Assembly (NCBI RefSeq): GCF_001898575.1
Contig: NZ_MKUD01000039.1
Coordinates: forward strand, 54,892-118,891
Reading direction: 5' to 3'
Length of the DNA stretch: 64,000 nt
Origin: Spirosoma sp. 48-14
GTDB lineage: Bacteria; Bacteroidota; Bacteroidia; Cytophagales; Spirosomataceae
Part shown: in pieces, positions 1 through 8,537 of the stretch
Numbering within the stretch: the stretch's first letter is position 1
How the letters are laid out: each line of letters begins with the position of its first letter
The notes under the pieces: model-generated
What the model was told of the DNA's origin: nothing
What the model saw: only the letters and a program-made list of their open reading frames with translations
Databases searched by the model: none
Translations under genes and position numbers: made by a program

Positions 1-2
1 TG

Positions 3-566
3 ACGGCTACGTTACTGACCCGCCAGGAGAATAGCCGGGAAAAGCGTATGACCATTGGTGCCATTACAACGGGTGCCTTGACGGCGCTAACGGTTGGTCT
101 ACTCAAATTAGGTGATCATGAGGATGCTGGCGAATGGGTCGGCATTGGGGGCGGCTTAGCCGAAGCGGGTCTAGGTATAACTTCGTTATTGCAGAAGCCC
201 CCTAAAGCCGATTTCCAGCACCAGCGCAATCCACTGCGTGATATATGGTCTCACCCGGCCACATCAACCGTTTTTCCGCCACTGGTATGGTATTACCTCA
301 ATAAACCTAAATCCGGGGGGAATCCATCCCTTATTGACGCCTTACGTAGCCGATGGGAGTTGCTGGTTTCGCTGAATACAGAAGCGAAGCGGTCACGCAG
401 ACGCAAGCAGGAAGTAGACTACTTTGGCAAGGGAGATTTTTATACGGCCGAAGACCTAACCGTCCGCTCAACAATGCTGGGGCAACTAGCCACCGAACTA
501 CAACTGATGAACAACGATTTGACCATTCTGCTTAATGAGATTGTACGACCAGCCGTGAAGCGATAA
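3..566 (+). CDS. Hypothetical protein, 5'-truncated by the window edge
   Basis: The reading frame is open from the left edge through position 566, so the ATG at 48 is probably internal and the true start lies outside the window. What is visible is a short glycine/alanine/leucine-rich hydrophobic stretch (about residues 5-50 after the ATG) that could be one or two membrane segments, followed by a polar, basic C-terminal half with an RSRRRK-like patch. I recognise no family. The nearest downstream gene on the same strand is the DedA protein, 159 bp away, so co-transcription is uncertain. Coding status is supported by length and by codon use like its neighbours; the function is unknown. Confidence 0.6.
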   Translation, partial: TATLLTRQENSREKRMTIGAITTGALTALTVGLLKLGDHEDAGEWVGIGGGLAEAGLGITSLLQKPPKADFQHQRNPLRDIWSHPATSTVFPPLVWYYLNKPKSGGNPSLIDALRSRWELLVSLNTEAKRSRRRKQEVDYFGKGDFYTAEDLTVRSTMLGQLATELQLMNNDLTILLNEIVRPAVKR

Positions 567-725
567 TTGCCCCGTCTTCTCCTAACTGCTAGCAAATTTA
601 GCGTCGGATATACGCGAGCCCGTTTGATGCCACAATGAACAACCTACAGTATAATGAAGACGATTAGTCGCTAACAATTTGACCTTTAATGAGTTTTTTA
701 GAAAAACAACGTTATCTAATGAACT

Positions 726-1313
726 ATGAACTTCCAGGAACTCATGCTCACCTATGGCTATCCGATGCTGTTTCTCGGCGTGCTGCTGGAGAGTGAAGCC
801 TTTTTGCTGGTCGGAGTCTATTTGGCCCAACGCGGGTACTTTTCTTTACCAGTTGTCATTGGTCTAGCCGCGCTTTCCTCATTCTGCATCACCCAACTCT
901 TTTTTATGCTTGGTAATCGGTACGGCTCTACTTTTATTAGCAAACGGCCCCGCTGGCAGCTTCGTTACAATCGAATTGAGCAATTGATGAATCGTTATGG
1001 TACAGGACTAGTTGTAGGCTTTCGGGCACTGTATGGCTTGCGGGGGGCTATACCAGCGGCCGTGGGGCTGGCAGGCTTTTCGTCGCTCCGCTTTATGACC
1101 TACAACGCACTGGGAGCGCTCGTCTGGGCGATAACAGTGGCACTTGTAGGCCGCAATCTGGCCCAAGGGCTCTACAACCTCTATGATAACCTTACCCCTT
1201 CCGAAACGATGGTTCTTTCTGTAATAGCTGGTTTGGCACTTTTATGGTTTGTTTACCGATTGGTGAAACGATCACGCTTAAAGAAACAGCCTTTATACGA
1301 ACCTGTAGAATAG
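726..1313 (+). CDS. DedA family membrane protein
   Basis: A 195-aa polytopic inner-membrane protein of the DedA/SNARE-associated family, whose members act in lipid (undecaprenyl phosphate or phospholipid) flipping and membrane homeostasis. The N-terminus has the family arrangement of a hydrophobic segment with an acidic pair (LLESEAFL) followed by further membrane spans at about 38-62. The signature GFRALYGLRGAIPAAVG, at about residues 98-114, matches the conserved F/GRF-x3-R-G-x3-G motif. The C-terminus is a membrane span (about 163-180) and a short basic tail. The length is typical. The family is clear, but the exact substrate cannot be told from sequence. Confidence 0.88.
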   Translation: MNFQELMLTYGYPMLFLGVLLESEAFLLVGVYLAQRGYFSLPVVIGLAALSSFCITQLFFMLGNRYGSTFISKRPRWQLRYNRIEQLMNRYGTGLVVGFRALYGLRGAIPAAVGLAGFSSLRFMTYNALGALVWAITVALVGRNLAQGLYNLYDNLTPSETMVLSVIAGLALLWFVYRLVKRSRLKKQPLYEPVE

Positions 1314-1438
1314 CAACATTCGATTATGCGCTGAAGGGTTCATCAATCCAGAACGATCACCGACTTTCCCCGAAGAGTTTCCAGATAGGCATCTCTGACA
1401 TTGGCAATGGCGTATGTCCTGGCAGTTGCTTATCCTTT

Positions 1439-1502
1439 CGGTTCCTGAACTAACAAAAGTTTACCCCATTTTGGTCTTAAACTCACGTTAGTCCAGGAAC
1501 CG
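1439..1502. terminator. Inverted repeat between convergent genes, probable bidirectional terminator
   Basis: Arms 1439-1454 (CGGTTCCTGAACTAAC) and 1487-1502 pair over 16 bp with one mismatch, and the similarity continues outward (CCTTT / AAAAGG). The element lies between the convergent DedA and LytTR genes. Termination is inferred from position; there is no long T-run on the plus strand. Confidence 0.55.
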
Positions 1503-1527
1503 AAAAGGCATGCATAGCGCCAACAGG

Positions 1528-1953
1528 TCAAGCCTCCATCGACATAATTTCCTGCTGGAATCCTTTGACCTGCTTAATAAATCGGCTAGCCTTCCGACGA
1601 GATACTTCAATGCGGTCGCCATTGACCAGACTAACATTAAGCTGCTGGCGATCAGGATAGACGGCTTCCAGATACAATAAATTGATGATATTTTTTTTGT
1701 GAGGTCGAACAAATACTCTGGGCGATAATCGGGTTTCCATCTTTTTCAACGTCAGCGAAACCATCAACTGGCTCCCGTCTGCAAAATGAAATAAGGTATA
1801 GTTTCCCTCCCCTTCCAGCCGTACAATACGATGCATAGGCATTTTCTTGCGGCATCCCCAAAATGGCAGGGTTAGATCAGGCATAGCAAACTGACCGGCA
1901 ATTTGCTCCACGTTTACATCTGATAGAGGTTTCGCCAATAAGGTCTTTCTCAT
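1528..1953 (-). CDS. Stand-alone LytTR DNA-binding regulator
   Basis: A 141-aa protein whose C-terminal two thirds (about residues 40-135) form a LytTR DNA-binding domain. The visible family features are the opening strand IVRLEGEGNYTLFHFADG, the SLTLKKMETRL helix, and the FVRPHKKNIINL segment equivalent to the F-x-R-x-H-R/K-S-x-x-V/I-N signature. No receiver domain precedes it; the first 40 residues are a short extension without recognisable motifs. It could act as a one-domain regulator, perhaps activated by a kinase elsewhere, or through a partner. It is transcribed away from cysM across a 237-bp AT-rich gap. Target genes are not evident. Confidence 0.85.
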   Translation of the reverse strand: MRKTLLAKPLSDVNVEQIAGQFAMPDLTLPFWGCRKKMPMHRIVRLEGEGNYTLFHFADGSQLMVSLTLKKMETRLSPRVFVRPHKKNIINLLYLEAVYPDRQQLNVSLVNGDRIEVSRRKASRFIKQVKGFQQEIMSMEA

Positions 1954-2190
1954 TTTGTGGAAGTATTTAAAAGGTGTGAATAAACAAAAAACTAATTTTT
2001 TGAGAGAGCAAGTTTAAACAAAATTCATTATCAAGCAATTAGCTAATTAATAATTATTTTAATCCAACCAACGTGCTCCATCTTATGCAGTCCTTCGGTC
2101 AGTACGAGCATAAATTAGACGGCTATTTCGCGAACTAATTGAGCGGGTTTAGCCTTCTTCAACCTAAGAACAAGTTTCATCCGAATCAGC

Positions 2191-3063
2191 ATGGCAACCC
2201 TGCTCGATTTAGTCGGTAATACGCCTTTAGTTGAACTGAACCGACTCAATCCAAATCCAAACGTTACGATATACGGCAAACTCGAAGGCAATAATCCGGG
2301 GGGTAGTGTCAAAGACCGGGCTGCGGCCAGTATGATACAGGGCGCACTCAACCGGGGCGATCTTAAGCCAGGTATGAAACTCATCGAAGCAACCAGTGGC
2401 AACACCGGTATTGCGCTGGCGATGATTGCTCGTCTTTACAATATCGAAATTGAGCTGGTGATGCCCGAAACATCGACCCGCGAACGAGTGCTGACCATGG
2501 AAGCGTTTGGGGCGAAAGTCATTTTGACCGAAACCATGGAAAGTGCCCGCGATTATGCGGAAGATCAGGTACAAAAGGGTGACTATCTATTACTCAACCA
2601 GTTTGCCAACCCCGACAATTACCTGGCCCATTACCGAACTACTGGTCCCGAAATCTGGCGTGATACGGTCGGTCAAATTACCCATTTTGTGTCATCAATG
2701 GGTACTACAGGGACCATTATGGGCACGTCGCGCTACCTGAAAGAACAAAATCCTGAGGTTCAAATTGTTGGCTGCCAGCCTACGGATGGCTCGTCAATTC
2801 CAGGTATTCGGAAATGGCCGATTGAATATCTACCTAAAATTTTTGATCCGAAACGAGTAGACCGCGTCATCGAAATTTCGGCCGAAGATGCCACCCTAAT
2901 GACGCGCAAACTCGCCAGTGTGGAAGGTGTTTTTGCGGGCATGAGTAGCGGAGGAGCCGTGCATGCTGCCGTTCAATTAGCGAAGGAACTGGAAAGTGGT
3001 ATTATTGTGTGCATCATCTGCGACCGGGGAGACCGGTATCTATCGTCCGACTTATTTGGATAA
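2191..3063 (+). CDS. cysM: Cysteine synthase B (O-acetylserine sulfhydrylase)
   Basis: A 290-aa cytoplasmic PLP enzyme making L-cysteine from O-acetylserine (or O-phosphoserine) and a sulfur donor. Motifs run in the family order: VGNTPLVELNRL at 8-19, the PLP-binding lysine in GGSVKDRAA (Lys41), the substrate/phosphate loop EATSGNTGIALA at about 66-77, and a glycine-rich PLP phosphate loop GTTGTIMGTSRYL at about 170-182. The length and KLEGNNPGGSVKDR context favour the CysM subfamily over CysK. The CysK/CysM distinction by sequence alone is good but not absolute. It ends 51 bp before pyrD on the same strand. Confidence 0.9.
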   Translation: MATLLDLVGNTPLVELNRLNPNPNVTIYGKLEGNNPGGSVKDRAAASMIQGALNRGDLKPGMKLIEATSGNTGIALAMIARLYNIEIELVMPETSTRERVLTMEAFGAKVILTETMESARDYAEDQVQKGDYLLLNQFANPDNYLAHYRTTGPEIWRDTVGQITHFVSSMGTTGTIMGTSRYLKEQNPEVQIVGCQPTDGSSIPGIRKWPIEYLPKIFDPKRVDRVIEISAEDATLMTRKLASVEGVFAGMSSGGAVHAAVQLAKELESGIIVCIICDRGDRYLSSDLFG

Positions 3064-3114
3064 ACCCAGCAGGTTTTCAGAGACCTTTTAGGTTTATGGA
3101 CGTATTTTTGCAGC

Positions 3115-4164
3115 ATGTACAAACGTATTATCCTACCGTTGCTGTTTCGTTTTGATGCCGAAACGATTCATCATACTGTCACTACACTGCTTAAATTCGC
3201 GCTATCCATTCCGGGAGCCTCATTCTTCTGTCGAAAGCTTTATGTACTGGATGACAAGCGTTTAGCCCGTACCGTTTTCGGTCTGACATTTCCAAACCCA
3301 GTCGGCATGGCGGCTGGATTCGACAAGAATGCTGAACTGGTCAGCGAGTTGAGTGATCTTGGGTTCGGTTTTGTTGAAATTGGAACCGTTACTCCCCGCC
3401 CACAGCCTGGAAACCCTCGTCCCCGACTCTTCCGGTTGAAAGCCGACGGTGGCCTTATCAACCGGATGGGATTCAACAATAAAGGAGTTGCCCCAGCAGC
3501 CGAACGGCTCCGGCAGTTTGCCCGTAACCGAAATGGCAATCCGGTGATTGTAGGGGGCAACATTGGCAAAAATAAGGATACACCTAACGAAAACGCACTT
3601 GACGATTACCTGATCAACTTTCGGGAATTATTTGATGCGGTCGATTATTTCGTTGTGAACGTCAGTTCGCCTAACACCCCCGGATTACGCGATCTTCAGG
3701 AACGGGAGCCATTGACAAAGTTGTTGACCGCCTTACAACAGGAAAATCACCAGCGTCCTACTCCAAAACCCATCTTACTAAAAATTGCGCCTGACCTTAC
3801 CAATGGGCAGCTGGACGATATTATCGCTATCGTAGGCGAGACCAAAATTGCTGGGGTCATTGCCACCAACACAACCATCAGCCGGGCAAATTTACGCACC
3901 GAGCCATCCGTTGTTGAACAAATTGGGGCGGGTGGTGTCAGCGGTCGGCCCCTTCGAAATCGGTCGACGGAAGTAATCCGGTATTTACATCAACAATCAG
4001 GAGGGGCTTTCCCAATTGTTGGTGTCGGTGGAATCACAACCGCCCAAGATGCGCAGGAGAAGCTCGAAGCAGGGGCTAGCCTAGTACAGGTATACACAAG
4101 CTTTATCTACGAAGGGCCTGGCCTGGCCAAACGTATTAATCAGCAACTTTTGCGGGGTCTGTAA
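3115..4164 (+). CDS. pyrD: Dihydroorotate dehydrogenase, quinone type
   Basis: A 349-aa class 2 dihydroorotate dehydrogenase that oxidises dihydroorotate to orotate in pyrimidine synthesis and passes electrons to quinone. Class 2 is indicated by the N-terminal helical extension (residues 1-45), which is hydrophobic and associates with the membrane, and by the catalytic serine in [14 protein letters not shown] (Ser185) where class 1 enzymes have cysteine. FMN-site motifs include [11 protein letters not shown] (64-74), [20 protein letters not shown] (88-107), KIAPDL, IATNTT and [11 protein letters not shown]. The length is typical. A strong start is set by the ATG at 3115. Confidence 0.95.
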   Translation: MYKRIILPLLFRFDAETIHHTVTTLLKFALSIPGASFFCRKLYVLDDKRLARTVFGLTFPNPVGMAAGFDKNAELVSELSDLGFGFVEIGTVTPRPQPGNPRPRLFRLKADGGLINRMGFNNKGVAPAAERLRQFARNRNGNPVIVGGNIGKNKDTPNENALDDYLINFRELFDAVDYFVVNVSSPNTPGLRDLQEREPLTKLLTALQQENHQRPTPKPILLKIAPDLTNGQLDDIIAIVGETKIAGVIATNTTISRANLRTEPSVVEQIGAGGVSGRPLRNRSTEVIRYLHQQSGGAFPIVGVGGITTAQDAQEKLEAGASLVQVYTSFIYEGPGLAKRINQQLLRGL

Positions 4165-4345
4165 CCATACTTTTTTGCCCGTACTGTGCTGTAGGGGTTG
4201 AGTACTGATGCCCAACCGACAGAATCAATCACTGACCGGCCTTTTTGGCCCCGGTAAGTAAGATGTTGTAATATTTTGTAGTACTAAACTGTTTTTCGGT
4301 AAAAAGTGGGAAATTTACCTACTGCTATCGCCTAACCCCAAGTTT

Positions 4346-6931
4346 ATGGCACAACCAACTACGTCTCCACGCCAGAACACGCTCCGACGTCCAGACGAAC
4401 GGAACGAGCCACGTCCCCGCTTACCAAACAACAAATCGACTAGCCGATCCCAGCGTTCTTCCTTCAATTGGGGAGCTGCACTGGACCGCTGGTTTACCGA
4501 TCAGCGGTCAGTACTCACCCTGGGGGTTTTGCTGATGGTGCTAGCCGTCGGATTGCTGGTCGCCTTTATTTCCTATTTATTTAATGGCCCTGCCGATCAG
4601 AGTGTTGTTGGTGCTGCTTTTTCTGAACCTTTAGCCGAAACGGCCAACGAAACGCGTAACTGGGTTGGGTTGGTGGGTGCTTACATTGCCCATGCGTTTG
4701 TTTTCCGCTGGTTTGGTGTAGGCGCTTTGGCAATACCCATTATTGTTTTTCTGGCCGGTTATAAACTGACATTTGGCACCGAACTACTTCCTTTAAGCCG
4801 GACTACAGTAGCTTTATTGTTTGTAACCGTATGGAGCAGTTTAATGCTAGGCTACATTGTTCTGGTAACTGATTCGGCTACTACATCCAGCGTCTGGTGT
4901 GGAGGAGTAGGCTATGAGCTGAACGTACTGCTATATGGCCTGTTTGGCTGGGGAAATCTGGCATTTATTGGCTTTCTGCTCTTCTTTTTTGTCGTTTATT
5001 TCTTCGATGTGCGCCACATCAAACTACCTGATTTCTCGCGCCCAGTACGTACAAAGCCCCGCAATCGCCCAGGGAACCCGTTACAGACATACGAAGAAAG
5101 TGAGTTTGAACATGACGAAGAGGAAGAACTTAACGATGGCGCTTTTGAGGAAGATGCGCAACCCGCTCCAACCCCTCCTCTTGCCAATACGTTTATTAAA
5201 AACGACCATACCGAAACGTACACAGAGAAAGCCCCTCAAGAGGAGGCTCCACCAGCCGATGTAATTGCTAAAACGACGGGTGTTACGCTCACCATCAAAA
5301 ATCGGGATGCAGTAGCCGATGAGCCAGTAGATACCAATGAGCCCGATAACACGCCAGCGTCGGTGCTTGAACCCGATCCATTCGAAGATGATGATCTGGT
5401 ATCCGTTCATGGGCTATATGATTCTACACTCGACCTGCCCCAGTACCAGTACCCTACTAATGATCTGCTAACGGATTACCAGAATAATCGCAAAGCGCAG
5501 GTTTCAGACGATGAACTGACGGCCAACAAAGAGAAGATCGAAACAACGCTCCGCAACTTCGGTATCGAAATCGACTCTATCCAGGCCTCTATCGGTCCAA
5601 CCGTTACGCTGTATGAAATCGTACCGGCGAAGGGCGTTCGTATCTCCAAAATAAAAAGCCTTGAAGACGACATTGCGTTAAGCCTGTCGGCTCTGGGTAT
5701 CCGTATCATTGCCCCTATGCCGGGCATGGGCACCATTGGTATCGAAGTACCAAACAAAAACCGCGAAATGGTTTCGATGCGGTCGATGATTACCAGTGAG
5801 GCTTTTTCGAATTCGAAGTTCGATCTGCCGGTGGTGCTGGGCAAAACCATATCGAACGACATTTACGTTGCCGATCTGGCCAAAATGCCCCACTTACTGA
5901 TGGCCGGGGCAACGGGCCAAGGGAAATCAGTTGGGCTTAACGTGCTGCTTACGTCGCTCATTTACAAAAAGCATCCATCGCAGTTAAAGCTGGTTCTTGT
6001 TGATCCGAAAAAAGTAGAACTGACGCTCTTCAACAAACTGGAACGGCATTTCCTGGCTAAACTGCCCGACTCCGACGAGCCTATCATTACCGATACCAAG
6101 AAGGTAGTCAACACCCTCAATTCGCTTTGTATCGAGATGGATGCCCGCTATAACCTGTTGAAAGATGCGGGCTGCCGGAACCTGAAAGAATACAACGCCA
6201 AATTTGTAAAACGACGGTTAAATCCAGAAAAAGGGCACCGTTTCCTACCCTATATCGTCCTGATTATCGACGAGTTGGCCGATCTGATGATGACGGCAGG
6301 TAAAGAAGTCGAGCAGCCAATTGCCCGGCTGGCCCAGTTGGCGCGCGCCATTGGTATCCACCTGGTTGTGGCCACACAGCGTCCATCGGTAAACGTTATT
6401 ACGGGTCTGATCAAAGCGAACTTTCCGGCCCGGCTATCCTTTAAAGTAACCTCGAAAATTGATTCTCGGACGATTCTGGACACGGGTGGAGCCGAACAAC
6501 TTGTTGGTATGGGCGATATGCTGCTATCATCAAATTCGGAGATTATCCGTCTGCAATGTCCGTTTGTCGATACAAATGAAATCGAAGAACTCTGCGAATT
6601 TGTTGGCAACCAGCGTGGTTATGATGATGCCTACGCACTGCCTGAGTTTGTGGGTGATGATGGTGGTCAGAACGACGAAAAAGATGTTGATCTGGGCAAT
6701 CGTGACCCTATGTTCGACGAAGCAGCTCGCTTGATCGTTATTCACCAGCAGGGAAGTACTTCACTGATTCAGCGTAAGCTCAAGCTGGGTTATAACCGGG
6801 CAGGCCGATTGATAGACCAGTTGGAAGCAGCTAAAATTGTAGGTCCTTTTGAAGGCAGCAAAGCCCGCGATGTACTTGTTCAGGATTTACAGATGCTGGA
6901 AGATTTGCTCAAACGGCTGAAAAATGATTAG
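4346..6931 (+). CDS. ftsK: DNA translocase FtsK
   Basis: An 861-aa septal DNA pump that segregates chromosome termini and activates XerCD recombination. The N-terminus is basic, then about four membrane spans fall between residues 55 and 220. An acidic, proline-rich linker (about 225-375) follows. The motor comprises an alpha domain and a RecA-like domain with Walker A GATGQGKS near residue 520 and Walker B YIVLIIDELADLM near 637-650. The C-terminal winged-helix gamma domain (about 790-850) contains the family segment QRKLKLGYNRAGRLIDQLE, which reads KOPS-like sequences. The length agrees with Bacteroidota FtsK/SpoIIIE proteins. It is preceded by a 181-bp gap and followed by the LolA-like gene. 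Confidence 0.97.
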   Translation: MAQPTTSPRQNTLRRPDERNEPRPRLPNNKSTSRSQRSSFNWGAALDRWFTDQRSVLTLGVLLMVLAVGLLVAFISYLFNGPADQSVVGAAFSEPLAETANETRNWVGLVGAYIAHAFVFRWFGVGALAIPIIVFLAGYKLTFGTELLPLSRTTVALLFVTVWSSLMLGYIVLVTDSATTSSVWCGGVGYELNVLLYGLFGWGNLAFIGFLLFFFVVYFFDVRHIKLPDFSRPVRTKPRNRPGNPLQTYEESEFEHDEEEELNDGAFEEDAQPAPTPPLANTFIKNDHTETYTEKAPQEEAPPADVIAKTTGVTLTIKNRDAVADEPVDTNEPDNTPASVLEPDPFEDDDLVSVHGLYDSTLDLPQYQYPTNDLLTDYQNNRKAQVSDDELTANKEKIETTLRNFGIEIDSIQASIGPTVTLYEIVPAKGVRISKIKSLEDDIALSLSALGIRIIAPMPGMGTIGIEVPNKNREMVSMRSMITSEAFSNSKFDLPVVLGKTISNDIYVADLAKMPHLLMAGATGQGKSVGLNVLLTSLIYKKHPSQLKLVLVDPKKVELTLFNKLERHFLAKLPDSDEPIITDTKKVVNTLNSLCIEMDARYNLLKDAGCRNLKEYNAKFVKRRLNPEKGHRFLPYIVLIIDELADLMMTAGKEVEQPIARLAQLARAIGIHLVVATQRPSVNVITGLIKANFPARLSFKVTSKIDSRTILDTGGAEQLVGMGDMLLSSNSEIIRLQCPFVDTNEIEELCEFVGNQRGYDDAYALPEFVGDDGGQNDEKDVDLGNRDPMFDEAARLIVIHQQGSTSLIQRKLKLGYNRAGRLIDQLEAAKIVGPFEGSKARDVLVQDLQMLEDLLKRLKND

Positions 6932-7037
6932 CCCGATTCCCTTATTCTTCTGACTAACAATTAAACTTTTCCATTCACTTTCCCGTCTAAGATGTATAAG
7001 CGGGTTAAACCTGTATTACTGAGTAACACCTATAAAA

Positions 7038-7679
7038 ATGAATAAAATAGCATTGTTGCTAAGCGTGGCTATCCTGACGGTATCACCGGCCTTCGCTCAG
7101 AAAGATAAACGCGCTCAGGGCATTCTGGATGCGATGAGCAAACGGTATAAATCCCTGAAATCATACCAGGCTACCTTTACCTACACAAGTGCCGGAGGTG
7201 GTTCGAAAGAGTCTTATAAAGGTGATCTGACAGTAAAAAATGAGAAGTTTCACTTGATTCTGGGCGGACAGGAAGTGTTTACAGATGGGAAAACCATGTC
7301 GACCTACATCAAAGAAACGAACGAAGTAAACGTTCAGGATTATGATGCCAGCGGTGGTGGCGAATTAAACCCAACCCAGATCTACACTATTTATAAGCGC
7401 GGTTTCGATTATCGGTTCTTGAAAGAGCAAAAGGAAGGGGGTCGAACGCTGGAAGTCATTGAACTAACGCCCAATCGCCCCAAAAGCCCTATTGCCACCA
7501 TACAGATTTCGGTCGACAAGGCCGACAAATCCGTTCGAAACTGGCTCATTACCAACAAAGATGGCAAGCGAACCACGTATAACATCACCAAGTTTACCCC
7601 GAATGTAAACGTGCCTGACTCCTACTTCGTTTTCGATAAAGCCAAATACCCCGGCGTCGAAGTAGTCGACCTTCGTTAA
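7038..7679 (+). CDS. LolA-like outer-membrane lipoprotein carrier
   Basis: A 213-aa periplasmic protein. It begins with a signal peptide (MNKIALLLSVAILTVSPAFAQ). The rest fits the LolA/LolB-type beta-barrel fold: ILDAMSKRYKSLKSYQATFTYT early, the segment FHLILGGQEVFTDGKTMSTY typical of LolA-like proteins from Bacteroidota, and a C-terminal VPDSYFVFDKAKYPGVEVVDLR. LolA shuttles lipoproteins from LolCDE to the outer membrane. The position directly behind ftsK is the familiar order of E. coli ftsK-lolA and supports orthology. Sequence divergence from proteobacterial LolA is large, so only LolA-like is claimed. Confidence 0.8.
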   Translation: MNKIALLLSVAILTVSPAFAQKDKRAQGILDAMSKRYKSLKSYQATFTYTSAGGGSKESYKGDLTVKNEKFHLILGGQEVFTDGKTMSTYIKETNEVNVQDYDASGGGELNPTQIYTIYKRGFDYRFLKEQKEGGRTLEVIELTPNRPKSPIATIQISVDKADKSVRNWLITNKDGKRTTYNITKFTPNVNVPDSYFVFDKAKYPGVEVVDLR

Positions 7680-7689
7680 GCAGTATATG

Positions 7690-7772
7690 GGCAGTATATA
7701 GGATGTAGGATATATGGTATATGAGATTTTTACTATCTCATATACCATATATCCTACATCCTATATACTGCC
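7690..7772. repeat. Perfect 38-bp inverted repeat between convergent genes
   Basis: Arm 7690-7727 begins GGCAGTATATAGGATGTAGG and is perfectly complementary to arm 7735-7772; only seven bases (7728-7734) separate them. The right arm ends at the last base of the upp stop codon and the left arm starts 11 bases after the lolA-like stop. It probably ends transcription from both sides, but its length and perfection far exceed those of a usual terminator. Confidence 0.9.
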
Positions 7773-8419
7773 TACACTTTCTCTCCAAATGCCAGGTCGC
7801 CGGAATCGCCAATGCCCGGCACAATGTAAAAGTGCTCGTTCAGGTGATCGTCAATCGCTCCAAGCCATAGATGGCACTGGGGAAGTTGCTGCTGTACATG
7901 CCGAATTCCTTCGGGGCTGGCAATAACGGCAGCAATATGTGTTTGGGATGGAATACCGTATCGAAGTAAAGCATGATAGACTTTTTCGAGCGAACGGCCC
8001 GTAGCCAGCATCGGGTCGCAAAGGATCAAGGGCTTCCCACTCAGATCAGGGCTAACGATGTAGTCCATAGCGATTTCAAACGCGTCATCATCAGTCGATG
8101 AATACCCCCGATAAGCCCCGGCAAATGCATTCTCTGCCCGGTCGAAATAATTGGCAAATCCCTGATGAAAAGGCAGCCCAGCTCGCAGAATAGTTGCCAG
8201 AACTGGCTGTTGTCGAAGCACTTGCGTATTCGACACGCCTAAGGGCGTTTGAACATTGACCGATTGATAGGGCAATTTTTTTGAAATCTCATACGCCATT
8301 AACTCACCAAGCCGTTCAAGGTTACGACGGAATCGCAACCGATCCTGCTGAATGGAAACATCTCGAAGTTCGGCGATAAATTGGTTCGCTAAGGAAGGTT
8401 GCTGGGCAAAAACAAACAT
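7772..8419 (-). CDS. upp: Uracil phosphoribosyltransferase
   Basis: A 215-aa pyrimidine salvage enzyme making UMP from uracil and PRPP. I chose the ATG at 8419 (MFVFAQQPSLANQF); an upstream in-frame ATG at 8455 would add 12 residues that do not resemble the family. The PRPP-binding loop reads ILCDPMLATGRSL, with the UPRT-type DPMLATG signature, and the C-terminus has the uracil-binding PGIGDSGDLAFG motif of UPRT. The RAGLPFHQGF segment is the conserved substrate-side motif. It is convergent with the lolA-like gene across the 38-bp hairpin. Confidence 0.93.
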   Translation of the reverse strand: MFVFAQQPSLANQFIAELRDVSIQQDRLRFRRNLERLGELMAYEISKKLPYQSVNVQTPLGVSNTQVLRQQPVLATILRAGLPFHQGFANYFDRAENAFAGAYRGYSSTDDDAFEIAMDYIVSPDLSGKPLILCDPMLATGRSLEKVYHALLRYGIPSQTHIAAVIASPEGIRHVQQQLPQCHLWLGAIDDHLNEHFYIVPGIGDSGDLAFGEKV

Positions 8420-8537
8420 GGTTTGTAGGCTTCTTTGCCTGTAAATTAGCCCCAAGGTTGGCGTATATCCAAACCATTTGCCTAATTTAAGCGGCTCATA
8501 CGGTTCAACTTAGTTCTCAAGAAGCCCGACAGGGCCA

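Noticed and set aside
3103..3110. TATTTTTG just before pyrD resembling a -7 element
   Set aside because: It is only four bases before the pyrD ATG and has no TTG at the correct -33 distance, so a usable promoter is unlikely.
4235..4254. Hairpin-like GACCGGCC...GGCCCCGG in the pyrD-ftsK gap
   Set aside because: Only short arms pair and no T-run follows, so it is not convincing as a terminator.
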